64,000 bases of DNA from Paludibacteraceae bacterium (GCA_024401435.1 JAKSLB010000013.1:1-64000); one strand, 5' to 3'; counted from the stretch's first letter, positions 45,318-53,463 are shown. Made by a program: numbers and translations. Notes: generated from the sequence alone by a model not told the origin.

Positions 45318-46238
45318 ATGTTCCTAAAGCACAATGGCAATTATCTAAAGATTGATGGTTCACTTTTCATTTTGAAGGAAAGTGAACCTCCTACCCCAAT
45401 GGAAACGGAATACATACAATCAAACTACAATGATATGATTGACTTGGTTAATGATGTCATAATGAACCTAAATTCTGATGAAAGACTTGCCATTGTCATA
45501 AGACATAGTGAAAGGTCTAGTGATACTTCAGCATCCGCTGACATAACAAACCACGGAAAGGCTTATGCCATAGACCTTGGAAAGAAGATTAAGGCAACAA
45601 ACAAGTTCAAGGAAAGTGAATGCTCATTCTATGGTACAAACGCATTGAGGTGTATAAATACGGCAAATTGCATATACCTAGGAATGTTCAACAATGATGA
45701 AACTACACTATCCAATGTAATAAGCAGCAAGGTTTCCGTAAAATCCGTAGCCGACAAAGCAACCGATAGAGGTGATGTTTTCAAGTTGACATATACATCT
45801 TCTAGTGGTTGGCCCGATGTTGCCGATTTCGCTAGAAGACTATCAAACGATGTTGTTATGGAACCTGTTTCAAAGAACATCATTGATGGTTGTGTTGAAC
45901 TTATGGGTGACAAGAAATTCTGCGTTTGTGTTTCCCACGACTTTAACACATTGCCTTTCGTATGTTGGTCTAGTGGTCAAACCACAAGCACAACAAACCA
46001 CGCAAAATGGTTTGATTTCCAAGGAAATGTTACGCACAATGAATGGCTATGCTATATGGCTGGCGTAGCAATTATAATAAAGAAGAATTTGAGAATACTA
46101 AAGCCAATCTATACAATCACAAGGAAATTGATTGGCGAAAGCAACTTGACAAACTTTACGGACATAGCCGAAGGTGGAAGTGGTTGGCACGGAGTAATGC
46201 GTTCAACTGACAACTCTGGCTATGGCAATGTTCTTTAA
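45318..46238 (+). CDS. Histidine phosphatase-like enzyme on a fibre-type anchor (306 aa)
   Basis: The start is the ATG at 45318. A GTG at 45309 is possible. The first 20 residues (MFLKHNGNYLKIDGSLFIL) match the short beta anchors of neighbouring fibre proteins, followed by an EPPTP linker. The rest resembles the histidine phosphatase superfamily: RHSER at residues 62-66 (family RHGE, His63 as nucleophile), NALRCINTA (second Arg) and SHD at 206-208 (second His). It may remove phosphate from a host surface polymer as part of the virion. Location and substrate are inferred. Confidence 0.65.
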   Translation: MFLKHNGNYLKIDGSLFILKESEPPTPMETEYIQSNYNDMIDLVNDVIMNLNSDERLAIVIRHSERSSDTSASADITNHGKAYAIDLGKKIKATNKFKESECSFYGTNALRCINTANCIYLGMFNNDETTLSNVISSKVSVKSVADKATDRGDVFKLTYTSSSGWPDVADFARRLSNDVVMEPVSKNIIDGCVELMGDKKFCVCVSHDFNTLPFVCWSSGQTTSTTNHAKWFDFQGNVTHNEWLCYMAGVAIIIKKNLRILKPIYTITRKLIGESNLTNFTDIAEGGSGWHGVMRSTDNSGYGNVL

Positions 46239-46252
46239 TAAGAGGTAAAAAT

Positions 46253-47128
46253 ATGGCAAAGAAAGATGTAATATTAACTATTAGCGGTGGCGGTATCCTA
46301 GGTGTAGGTCCTGCACACTTTTTAAAGAGATTGGAAGAAGATATGAAGAAGCCATTGAATAAGGTATTCAAAGGTTATGCTGGCACTTCTACTGGTTCAA
46401 TCATAGTGGCTGCTATTAACGAAGGCATTTCCACCGATGAAATTGAAAAACTATACAAGGAAAAGGGCAAGGAAATATTCAAGCCTTGGACTTGGCTAGA
46501 AAAGGTGAAGGCATTGAACAAGCCGCTTCCAAAATACAACAATGCAGAATTGAAGAAAATGCTAAAGGAACTCCTAAATGGTACTTGTGCGGAATGGAAG
46601 CAAGAAATCTATATACCTTCCATTGATATGATTTCCTCCAAGAATACCGAGAAGGTATTTGATAGAGGTGACAAAGACATTCCAAAGTGGTTTGCCGTTA
46701 TAGCATCCACTAGTGCCCCAACATACTTTATGCCAGCAGGTAGTGATGAGAATTGGTTAGACGGAGGGCTGTCGGCTAACAATCCCGTAGCAATCGGTAC
46801 GGCTGGGTACAAGAAGCATACTGGAAAGGATGACTTCAAGGTTGTACATATTGAAACAGGTATGCTAAATGCAAAGAAGGGCAAGGGTGGAAACAAGAAC
46901 CTACTTGATTGGGGTAAGTACATTCTAAAGAACTTTGTAGCCCGTTCTGAATCCACAAACACATACATAGCAAAGGAAATTGTAGGTGAAGAAAATGTGT
47001 TCGTATGTGAACCAACCACTACAAAGAGTTTTGAAATGGATGACTTGAAGTGTGTTGATGAAGTTATAAAGATTTGGGATGAATATTACGAAAGCGTAAA
47101 GAAAGACCTAATCAAGTTCTTGAAATAA
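46253..47128 (+). CDS. Patatin-like phospholipase (291 aa)
   Basis: It has the oxyanion motif SGGGILG (residues 11-17), the nucleophile elbow GTSTG (44-48, Ser46) and the DGG dyad motif (D170), followed by NPV, all typical of patatin-like acyl hydrolases. No signal peptide or membrane helix is visible. GAGG lies upstream of the ATG. It follows the histidine phosphatase after 14 bases, so it may share its transcript. A role in lysis, membrane remodelling or entry is possible. None is shown. Confidence 0.85.
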   Translation: MAKKDVILTISGGGILGVGPAHFLKRLEEDMKKPLNKVFKGYAGTSTGSIIVAAINEGISTDEIEKLYKEKGKEIFKPWTWLEKVKALNKPLPKYNNAELKKMLKELLNGTCAEWKQEIYIPSIDMISSKNTEKVFDRGDKDIPKWFAVIASTSAPTYFMPAGSDENWLDGGLSANNPVAIGTAGYKKHTGKDDFKVVHIETGMLNAKKGKGGNKNLLDWGKYILKNFVARSESTNTYIAKEIVGEENVFVCEPTTTKSFEMDDLKCVDEVIKIWDEYYESVKKDLIKFLK

Positions 47129-47152
47129 TCATTCAAAGACATTAGACTCAAG

Positions 47153-47178
47153 ACCACCAATGAAAATTGGTGGTTTTT
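47153..47178 (+). terminator. Rho-independent terminator
   Basis: ACCACCAAT pairs with ATTGGTGGT across GAAA, then TTTTTT. Confidence 0.85.
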
Positions 47179-47192
47179 TATATTTAGTGTAT
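47179..47192 (+). promoter_or_regulatory. Late-type TATA box abutting the start codon
   Basis: TATATTTAGTGTAT is followed immediately by the ATG at 47193. Confidence 0.4.
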
Positions 47193-47624
47193 ATGACAAA
47201 CGAAGAACAAATATCTAAAAATGTTAACCACCCTTCACACTACACAAGTTCCAAGAGTGGTGTTGAGGTTATTGAAGTTACAAGATGCCTTTGCGGTTCT
47301 CTTTCAAATTGTTTCAAGTACATAGCAAGATATAGTGGAAAGTTCAACCCACAAGAAGATGTGAGAAAGGCAGTATTCTACTTGAACGACTACAAGGAAC
47401 ATCCAATGATGGCATATACTTGTGAAAAGCCAGAATATGTGCTAGACCTAATCCAAAAGTTCATTGATGTTGAAGAGGTTGATGCTATCAAGAACGCAAT
47501 GATGTTCATTTCAAATATTGTAAAACTTTCCGCAAACATTCCTTATACCGAAATGAGTGGAAATAAGGTCATTGAAGACCTTACGGCATTTGCATTGACC
47601 CTTCCAACCGAGAACAAAAAATAA
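47193..47624 (+). CDS. DUF3310 family protein (143 aa)
   Basis: The start is the ATG at 47193, because an upstream in-frame start lies inside the terminator. The sequence VNHPSHYTSSKSGVEVIEV, then SNCFKYIARYSGKFNPQED and KAVFYLNDY, is characteristic of DUF3310, a small phage family sometimes annotated as a nucleotide kinase. The N-terminal 70 residues carry the domain. The rest is helical and of unknown role. Confidence 0.8.
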   Translation: MTNEEQISKNVNHPSHYTSSKSGVEVIEVTRCLCGSLSNCFKYIARYSGKFNPQEDVRKAVFYLNDYKEHPMMAYTCEKPEYVLDLIQKFIDVEEVDAIKNAMMFISNIVKLSANIPYTEMSGNKVIEDLTAFALTLPTENKK

Positions 47625-47637
47625 TATATTTCCGTAT

Positions 47638-48102
47638 ATGGCTAGAACAAGTAAATTAGAAAATCCGTTGAAGAAGGCGAAGGAAGCCAAGGAAAAGAGT
47701 GAGATAACAATCTTTACCATACTAAATGAGATTGAATCCACAAAAAGACCTTGGGATGAACTTTCAGATGACTTCAAGAAGAAATATAGTCAATACTTGG
47801 TCAATTGGCTTATTTCAAGTGTTGAGCCTTACATACCATTGATTGCTGCATTGGATATCAAGAAATTGACCGATGAACAACATTATATGATTCTATGCAC
47901 ATATATTCAAAAGCAAAGACATTACTTCAAATGGCTAAACAACAAGGTCAAGAAGGATGACTTTATGGAATATGTATGTAGAAGGTATAAGATAGGCAAA
48001 AAGGATGCGGAACTCTATCTATCACTTATGAGTGAAAAGGAACGGAGTATGATAGATGAAAAGTTTGAAGCCACAAAGGGATTCCTTAAAACAAAAATTT
48101 AA
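47638..48102 (+). CDS. T4 gp62-like clamp-loader small subunit (154 aa)
   Basis: The sequence aligns by eye with T4 gp62 over about 110 residues: F-x-I-x-x-x-I at the start, a Y-x-x-x-x-x-L-S-x-x-P core, LTDEQHYMILCTYIQKQRHY corresponding to the DE-x-H region, KW, and a final RRYKIGKKDAELYLSLM helix. gp62 caps the gp44 ATPase ring that loads the sliding clamp. The gp44 and gp45 equivalents are not in this window. A TATA-like sequence abuts the start. Confidence 0.6.
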   Translation: MARTSKLENPLKKAKEAKEKSEITIFTILNEIESTKRPWDELSDDFKKKYSQYLVNWLISSVEPYIPLIAALDIKKLTDEQHYMILCTYIQKQRHYFKWLNNKVKKDDFMEYVCRRYKIGKKDAELYLSLMSEKERSMIDEKFEATKGFLKTKI

Positions 48103-48112
48103 CCAAACAAGG

Positions 48113-48139
48113 CATATTGTTTTCAATGTGCCTTTTTTA
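48113..48139 (+). terminator. Rho-independent terminator
   Basis: An 11-bp stem (AAGGCATATTG with CAATGTGCCTT, one G-U pair) and TTTT loop is followed by TTTTT. AACATAT then abuts the next ATG. Confidence 0.75.
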
Positions 48140-48145
48140 ACATAT

Positions 48146-48373
48146 ATGAATGAATGGAAATACACAAAGGATGAAATTCCTAATGATATGAAATACAAAA
48201 TGGTAGCAATCCGTATAGAAGGATACTATTGTTATTATACAATTCAAAAATTAGCATACTTTAAAAACAACAATTGGTACAACACAAAGAATGAACTAAT
48301 TGATGATTTCGTATTTGCTTGGAAATCTAGTAGAAAAAAGGCTAATAATCCAGATTTCAAAGGTTTCTATTGA
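48146..48373 (+). CDS. Hypothetical protein (75 aa)
   Basis: The start is placed at 48146, after the terminator. An upstream start at 48056 would overlap the clamp-loader gene and the terminator. Aromatic and basic (YYCYYTIQKLAYFKNNNWYN). Function unknown. Confidence 0.6.
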   Translation: MNEWKYTKDEIPNDMKYKMVAIRIEGYYCYYTIQKLAYFKNNNWYNTKNELIDDFVFAWKSSRKKANNPDFKGFY

Positions 48374-48386
48374 AAAATTATATAAT

Positions 48387-48415
48387 AAATCTCTTGACAT
48401 TCAAGAGATTTTTTT
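48387..48415 (+). terminator. Terminator overlapping a promoter -35 element
   Basis: AAATCTCTTG pairs with CAAGAGATTT across ACATT and is followed by TTTT. The TTGACA at 48394-48399 lies inside the stem-loop. Confidence 0.8.
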
Positions 48416-48422
48416 GTATATT
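48394..48422 (+). promoter_or_regulatory. Sigma70-type promoter
   Basis: Consensus TTGACA (48394-48399), 17-base spacer, TATATT (48417-48422), followed by AGGAG and the ATG at 48456. Confidence 0.75.
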
Positions 48423-48455
48423 ATGTGTACAACAAAAGGAGCAATTGTATTTAAT

Positions 48456-48737
48456 ATGCGTGGAATCAAAGTAGGAAACTATATTGTAGACCCTATCACA
48501 AATCAATTCAAAAAGAGGGATAGGGATGCCGAAAATGAAGGTATGTACCTCCGTGTAGGTAACTATGCCGTAAGCAAGTCAAACCTTCGTAAGGCATACA
48601 AGATTGTCCGTATCATTAGTGTGGATAGGATTCAAGTGATGAATGAAGATGGTCAACTTATAATCCTTTGCAAACATCTTCATTACGGATGGCACTATGA
48701 AGGTGAGTATTTCCGTATTAGTCCAAAACCTTTTTAA
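48456..48737 (+). CDS. Hypothetical protein (93 aa)
   Basis: The ATG at 48456 follows AGGAG at a rather long 14-base spacing. The protein is beta-rich and basic (MRGIKVGNYIVDPITNQF) with an SH3-like look. Function unknown. Confidence 0.65.
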   Translation: MRGIKVGNYIVDPITNQFKKRDRDAENEGMYLRVGNYAVSKSNLRKAYKIVRIISVDRIQVMNEDGQLIILCKHLHYGWHYEGEYFRISPKPF

Positions 48738-48749
48738 CAAGGAGTTATT

Positions 48750-49043
48750 ATGCTTACAATGCATGAAATCTATACAATTAAGGATATGGCTTTGAGCCAT
48801 AAATATCGTTCTACTGACTTCTGCAACCAAGATGAATATTTTTGTGTGTATTGGGAAAACAAGGACTTTAGACTAGAAGTCTACTACGAAGATGAATACT
48901 ATAACGATGATGGCGTAAGCGAGGTTTCCCTAAACAAGATGGACTTATCCACACATAAGGTGGAATGCATTAAAACAATCAAAGACCCCAATATGGAAGA
49001 TGTTGAACAGCTATGCGAAATGGCTATGAAAATGTTTAAGTAG
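48750..49043 (+). CDS. Hypothetical protein (97 aa)
   Basis: AAGGAG lies upstream. Acidic and aromatic-rich (FRLEVYYEDEYYNDDGV). Probably cotranscribed with the 48456 gene. Function unknown. Confidence 0.65.
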   Translation: MLTMHEIYTIKDMALSHKYRSTDFCNQDEYFCVYWENKDFRLEVYYEDEYYNDDGVSEVSLNKMDLSTHKVECIKTIKDPNMEDVEQLCEMAMKMFK

Positions 49044-49066
49044 TTGGTATAGTTTGCATACTTGAT

Positions 49067-49081
49067 TTTTATATTTCTTGT
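49067..49081 (+). promoter_or_regulatory. Possible late-type TATA box abutting the start codon
   Basis: TTTTATATTTCTTGT is followed immediately by the ATG at 49082. It is diverged from the core box. Confidence 0.3.
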
Positions 49082-49498
49082 ATGCTAACAGAACAACAAT
49101 TTGAACACCTTTGTGATGAGGCTGAAAGGGAAACCCAAATGCCTGAAAACCTTGAAGATATGATATTGGTCAACAACAAGTTGGCTAACCTAGTCCAGAA
49201 ATGGAATAGAATCTTCAAGAAGCAATTCAAGATATGTGCCGACCTTGAAATAGAAAAGGACACCTTGTATGGTGACCTTTATGACAAGTACAAGCGTAAT
49301 AGCAATCTTTATATGGAAGACAAGGAAATCCCTTGGGCAATCAAGAGAGACCCTAGTTATGGCAAACTATGTAGAGAAAAGGCTTTACAAGATTCATACT
49401 TGGAATATTTCAAGAAAACCATAGACAATATCAAGTCTATGGGTTATGAGATTCATTCATATCTTGAATTCAAGAAACTTATGTTCACACAATCCTAG
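49082..49498 (+). CDS. UvsY-like recombination mediator (138 aa)
   Basis: The C-terminal 110 residues follow the T4 UvsY pattern: a KW followed by a basic stretch, E-x-x-K-x-x-LY, Y-x-x-x-Y, a long helix, and a closing IDNIKSMGYEIHSYLEFKKL that mirrors UvsY's IKSRGFAIKHIQDMRAF. In T4, UvsY loads the UvsX recombinase onto ssDNA. No UvsX is in the window. The end overlaps the convergent gene by 4 bp. Confidence 0.6.
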   Translation: MLTEQQFEHLCDEAERETQMPENLEDMILVNNKLANLVQKWNRIFKKQFKICADLEIEKDTLYGDLYDKYKRNSNLYMEDKEIPWAIKRDPSYGKLCREKALQDSYLEYFKKTIDNIKSMGYEIHSYLEFKKLMFTQS

Positions 49499-49842
49499 GC
49501 TAGGATGTCAAACATTGAGGAAGGAACATTGTGGATTATTTCACCACAATTGTTTCCTTCAATTATCCGTACATTGTAAAGTTGTGTTCCATCAATCTTA
49601 TAGGACAATTCCACTATTTGATATAGTGATTTGTCCTTTTTTTCTTTGTTACGCAACTTATCACCGACAACAGGTTCTCTATTGTTGATGATTGTTTCTT
49701 GTTGTTCTTCCTTGTTCCCTTCCTTTATCTTCTTCGCCTTTATGACGGTCTTTTTAAGTTTTTCTGAAACCCACTTTGGACAATCAGGTTTCATACAAAC
49801 CTCTTTAATTCCCTCAACCAATGCTCTATAAACTTCATCCAT
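49495..49842 (-). CDS. Hypothetical protein (115 aa)
   Basis: Charged helical N-terminal half (KLKKTVIKAKKIKEGNKEE), then a beta-rich C-terminal half. AAGGAG precedes the ATG, and the gene follows the baseplate gene by 10 bases, so it is likely cotranscribed with it. Function unknown. Confidence 0.65.
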   Translation of the reverse strand: MDEVYRALVEGIKEVCMKPDCPKWVSEKLKKTVIKAKKIKEGNKEEQQETIINNREPVVGDKLRNKEKKDKSLYQIVELSYKIDGTQLYNVRIIEGNNCGEIIHNVPSSMFDILA

Positions 49843-49852
49843 AGACTACTCC

Positions 49853-52800
49853 TTAACTCTCTGGTACATAGTTCAACTTAATCTTAATAAAGGAAATTTC
49901 AGAAGGTATTGAATAGTTTACAATATTTGAATTTTCATCAAGAACTGTATTGGATGTAGCCACCTTGATAGTGGAATATGTATCCAATATTTTCTTGTTG
50001 GCAGTGTTCCATTTTTGTGGTGTATTATCCGTCTTGACATACCTCGTCAAGTTATCATTGAAAAGAACATCACTTTCACTACATACGATATCCTCATATG
50101 TTTCACTATGAACAGTGGTGTTACTTACCTTCAACTCATATGGAAGATTCTTCGCTCTATCGGTTGTCTTCAACTTCTGTTGACATTTCATTGCTATAGC
50201 ATTAGCATTACCAACAGTAGTGCCAAAGTCTTGAATGTCTGGGTCTTCTGATACATTTAATGTAATGACACTAAAATGTATTTTTCCATCTTTATCATAA
50301 TAGGAAACACTCAAATCACTATCCATACCAAAATCAACTTCTTTTGTTGGTATTGTATTTCTAAAAGTCAAGTATGCCCTATTGTATCTTACTTCAACAT
50401 CTTCACACATTAGATAATATCTAGGAACAGTTCCATAATTAACGGTTGCCGTAGCGGTACTTTTGTATTCATTACCAACAAATATAACATTACTAAATCC
50501 CAACTCTTGCAACATCCAATTTTGCAAGGTATCGTATTTGTATAATTCAATTGGTGTATATTGTTCTCCATTAGGACTATCCCACTTTCTAACAGTAGCT
50601 TCACCATCATTACTAATTTTTAGATTTAAATTCTTTTCAAACCTATAACTAGTAGTCAATATATTATAAAGTCCTCTAAAAAGAGTACCTGTTGTATCGT
50701 AATTTTGGTCTTTACCATCATCATATAATGTATTGCTTGTGCTTGAATTGAATCCACAAGATGTATCTTCTTCACAGTACGACCAAGCACCACTTTTATA
50801 TACGCCATCAATAAATCTATCTTCCCAATATCTAGATTCACCCCTAACAGTATTTGTTTGAGTAGTGCTATTCCATCTATTTATGCGTGTAATATGTACA
50901 AAAACTTCAATAAAATTCTGTATGTTAGGATAAGATTCCAAAAAAGCTGCACTCAACCAATCATTAAGGTTATACATTTTACCAAAAATGTTTTTAGATG
51001 TGCTATTATTAGAACTTGACCAATAATTTTTTATTGCCTTTAATATGTTATTTGCTTGTTCAACTGAAACAATCTTATTATTTGTAGTATTTTCTCCCAA
51101 TATTTTTTCAAATTCATCAACTTCAAACTTATACATCATTATGTAGGCAAGTACATATTCCCATTTATTATAACTAAACGAACTATTATAAGTCGTTCCA
51201 TTTGAAGAAGTTGTATGGTTTTTCAATTCGTTTAACAAATTACTATTAGCAAACCTTGTTATCTTATTATCATCAATATTCAATTGTATATATCCAAATT
51301 TACCGCCACTACCAACTGTTGTTGTGCTTGTAGTAGGTACACTTATTGTTACTGGTTTACCTATGATATTATAGTCAAACTCTTTATTCTTGCTATCAAC
51401 AAGAGCAACCGATATTGTATTCTTGTTTTCAACCTTAAACATTGAATTATCAATTGTTCTGTTATAATTGCTATATACATACTTCTTTGAATCTGACTTG
51501 ATATATGAGGATACAACAAAGTCAATATCACTAGCAACTACATTGCCATATTCATAAATCTTCTTTGCAATAGCGGACTTGTAAATCTTGTTATTGAACT
51601 TTAAGTTATCTGCAAAATAAGCATAAAGGTTCTTTTCAAGTTCTTTCTTGAATTCGCCTATTTGTACGGACTTGTTAAGTGTTATGTTACCAACTAGGTC
51701 AAAGTAATGTACAAGTGGAGGAACTGGGTACAATGTCTTACCCACTTCAATTTGTGGTTGGCATTGTCTTGAAATCTTGTTATGCATTTCTTGCAATGTA
51801 TTGGTGTTTTCATTGTTTGAAAGACCAAGTTTCTTGTTAATGAGGTTATCAAAATTGTTGGCAGCACCAATGACAAATAGTTTAGTATAGTCACTGATAT
51901 GGTCCATCATATCTTTAGGACTATCGTACATAATCAAGTTTGAGCAATCGGTTGACTTGTCATATATGTTAATGACATCATCTTCAAGATAAAGGTTTCC
52001 AATGACACTATATAGGATAGTGTTAGAGAATTGATTTGCGTTCCTAGAAGTAGTTTGACTACCTAGTGAAGTCATAACTTCATTTTCACCGAATGCGGTT
52101 GAAGCAAATACATTGAAAGGATTTGTCAATTGATTTAGGAATGCTATGTAGTCATTCATAGAAATCAACTTCATACCGCTTGCAAATGCCAACTTTGCAT
52201 TCATCTTCATAGAATCAATGCCTTCAAAGTCAGCTCCGTTGCAAATGTTGGTTGTAAATATGAATTCCACATTTGAGGTAACATCAACAAGGTTCTTTCC
52301 ACTAGAATATATGTTTCCTTCAAAGTTTAGTATGGAGTCAACTACACCAGTCTTGTTAGCCTTTGCACCCTTCGTTGCTAGGTATTGGATATATAGTTTT
52401 TCATTCTTGTCCTTCATACCGCAACTAGAAACACCGCCTTCACCGAATTCAAGTCTTACCGTCTTGTCTGGGTTAGTCTTGATGCGGACAACTCTAATGT
52501 TGTCTGGATTGTGGTCGTTGTTTGTCTTCAAGGCTTTCATAGCCTTATAGTTCAATGCGGTAGATAGTAGTTCAATATCAAATATGTTTTCGTTATATGC
52601 GGTATCCTTATCCATTGCGATACCGACCTTGGTGATGCCCATTCTAGGGTTATAATCAGATGTTTGATTAGCAAATGGGTCACGGCTACCATAGAAATTG
52701 GAAAATTCTATGTCATCTATATCGTAATGTTGATAACTTTCGCCAAATTGGTCTAGATTATCCGTAGCCTTTAGTTCAAGTTCCTTGATTTCACCTTGAT

Positions 52801-53356
52801 AGATACTAATCTTGGAAAGACCATTCTTTACATAGTATATACCGCTTTGTAGAGCGGAATAGTTCTTTTGTTCCTTTTGAGGAATGGAGTATTCAATTTC
52901 CTTCACCCAAGTGGACAACTTACCATTAATGATGTCATCCCTAGTAAAAGTATAGGCATATGTAGTATCAAGGATATATGGAAGATTGTTGAAGGACAAC
53001 TTTAGATTTGATGTATTGAACCAAATAATATCACCAACCTCAATCTTTGGATTGAGTGGTCCTTTCAATCTTATCTTTAGGTTAGCCTTTGCTGGAACGG
53101 CTCTCTTTGGGGAATAGCAAAGGTTATGACACCATTTAATCACACTTGATTCTAGTCTTGCGGTATCAATGAAGCACTCTTGGGCGGTTCTCATCATATA
53201 GTAGTTGGTCAATTCCGTAGTGGAAGTGAACAAGTTTTCCCAAGTCTTGTATATACTAGCCTCAGACATCTTTGCAAACCTAGGGTCGGCTGCAAGTCTA
53301 GTGTTGAAGTATTCCTTTAATTGTTCGTGTGTGATTAGGTTATAGTTTAAATCCAT
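49853..53356 (-). CDS. Baseplate wedge protein, T4 gp6-like (1167 aa)
   Basis: Residues 55-95 (ECFIDTARLESSVIKWCHNL onward) match the conserved T4 gp6-type segment in which T-A-R-L-x-S-S-V precedes GY-x-P. Residues 298-340 have the baseplate-J-like motif RLEFGEGG, then YIQYLATKGAKANKTG. gp6 forms the inner ring of contractile-tail baseplates. At 1167 residues it is nearly twice T4 gp6, with a long, strand-rich C-terminal half of unknown role. It is transcribed against the fibre locus. Confidence 0.75.
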   Translation of the reverse strand: MDLNYNLITHEQLKEYFNTRLAADPRFAKMSEASIYKTWENLFTSTTELTNYYMMRTAQECFIDTARLESSVIKWCHNLCYSPKRAVPAKANLKIRLKGPLNPKIEVGDIIWFNTSNLKLSFNNLPYILDTTYAYTFTRDDIINGKLSTWVKEIEYSIPQKEQKNYSALQSGIYYVKNGLSKISIYQGEIKELELKATDNLDQFGESYQHYDIDDIEFSNFYGSRDPFANQTSDYNPRMGITKVGIAMDKDTAYNENIFDIELLSTALNYKAMKALKTNNDHNPDNIRVVRIKTNPDKTVRLEFGEGGVSSCGMKDKNEKLYIQYLATKGAKANKTGVVDSILNFEGNIYSSGKNLVDVTSNVEFIFTTNICNGADFEGIDSMKMNAKLAFASGMKLISMNDYIAFLNQLTNPFNVFASTAFGENEVMTSLGSQTTSRNANQFSNTILYSVIGNLYLEDDVINIYDKSTDCSNLIMYDSPKDMMDHISDYTKLFVIGAANNFDNLINKKLGLSNNENTNTLQEMHNKISRQCQPQIEVGKTLYPVPPLVHYFDLVGNITLNKSVQIGEFKKELEKNLYAYFADNLKFNNKIYKSAIAKKIYEYGNVVASDIDFVVSSYIKSDSKKYVYSNYNRTIDNSMFKVENKNTISVALVDSKNKEFDYNIIGKPVTISVPTTSTTTVGSGGKFGYIQLNIDDNKITRFANSNLLNELKNHTTSSNGTTYNSSFSYNKWEYVLAYIMMYKFEVDEFEKILGENTTNNKIVSVEQANNILKAIKNYWSSSNNSTSKNIFGKMYNLNDWLSAAFLESYPNIQNFIEVFVHITRINRWNSTTQTNTVRGESRYWEDRFIDGVYKSGAWSYCEEDTSCGFNSSTSNTLYDDGKDQNYDTTGTLFRGLYNILTTSYRFEKNLNLKISNDGEATVRKWDSPNGEQYTPIELYKYDTLQNWMLQELGFSNVIFVGNEYKSTATATVNYGTVPRYYLMCEDVEVRYNRAYLTFRNTIPTKEVDFGMDSDLSVSYYDKDGKIHFSVITLNVSEDPDIQDFGTTVGNANAIAMKCQQKLKTTDRAKNLPYELKVSNTTVHSETYEDIVCSESDVLFNDNLTRYVKTDNTPQKWNTANKKILDTYSTIKVATSNTVLDENSNIVNYSIPSEISFIKIKLNYVPES

Positions 53357-53418
53357 ACTTTGATACTCTTATTCTTCTATATTATGTATTTTAGCCGTTA
53401 TTAAACCAAAATTCTCTC

Positions 53419-53447
53419 TTGAAAAAATATATAACATTTTCTATATT
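53419..53447 (+). promoter_or_regulatory. Sigma70-type promoter
   Basis: TTGAAA (53419-53424), 17-base spacer, TATATT (53442-53447), followed by GAGGT and the ATG at 53464. Confidence 0.7.
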
Positions 53448-53463
53448 AACATTGAGGTATCAA

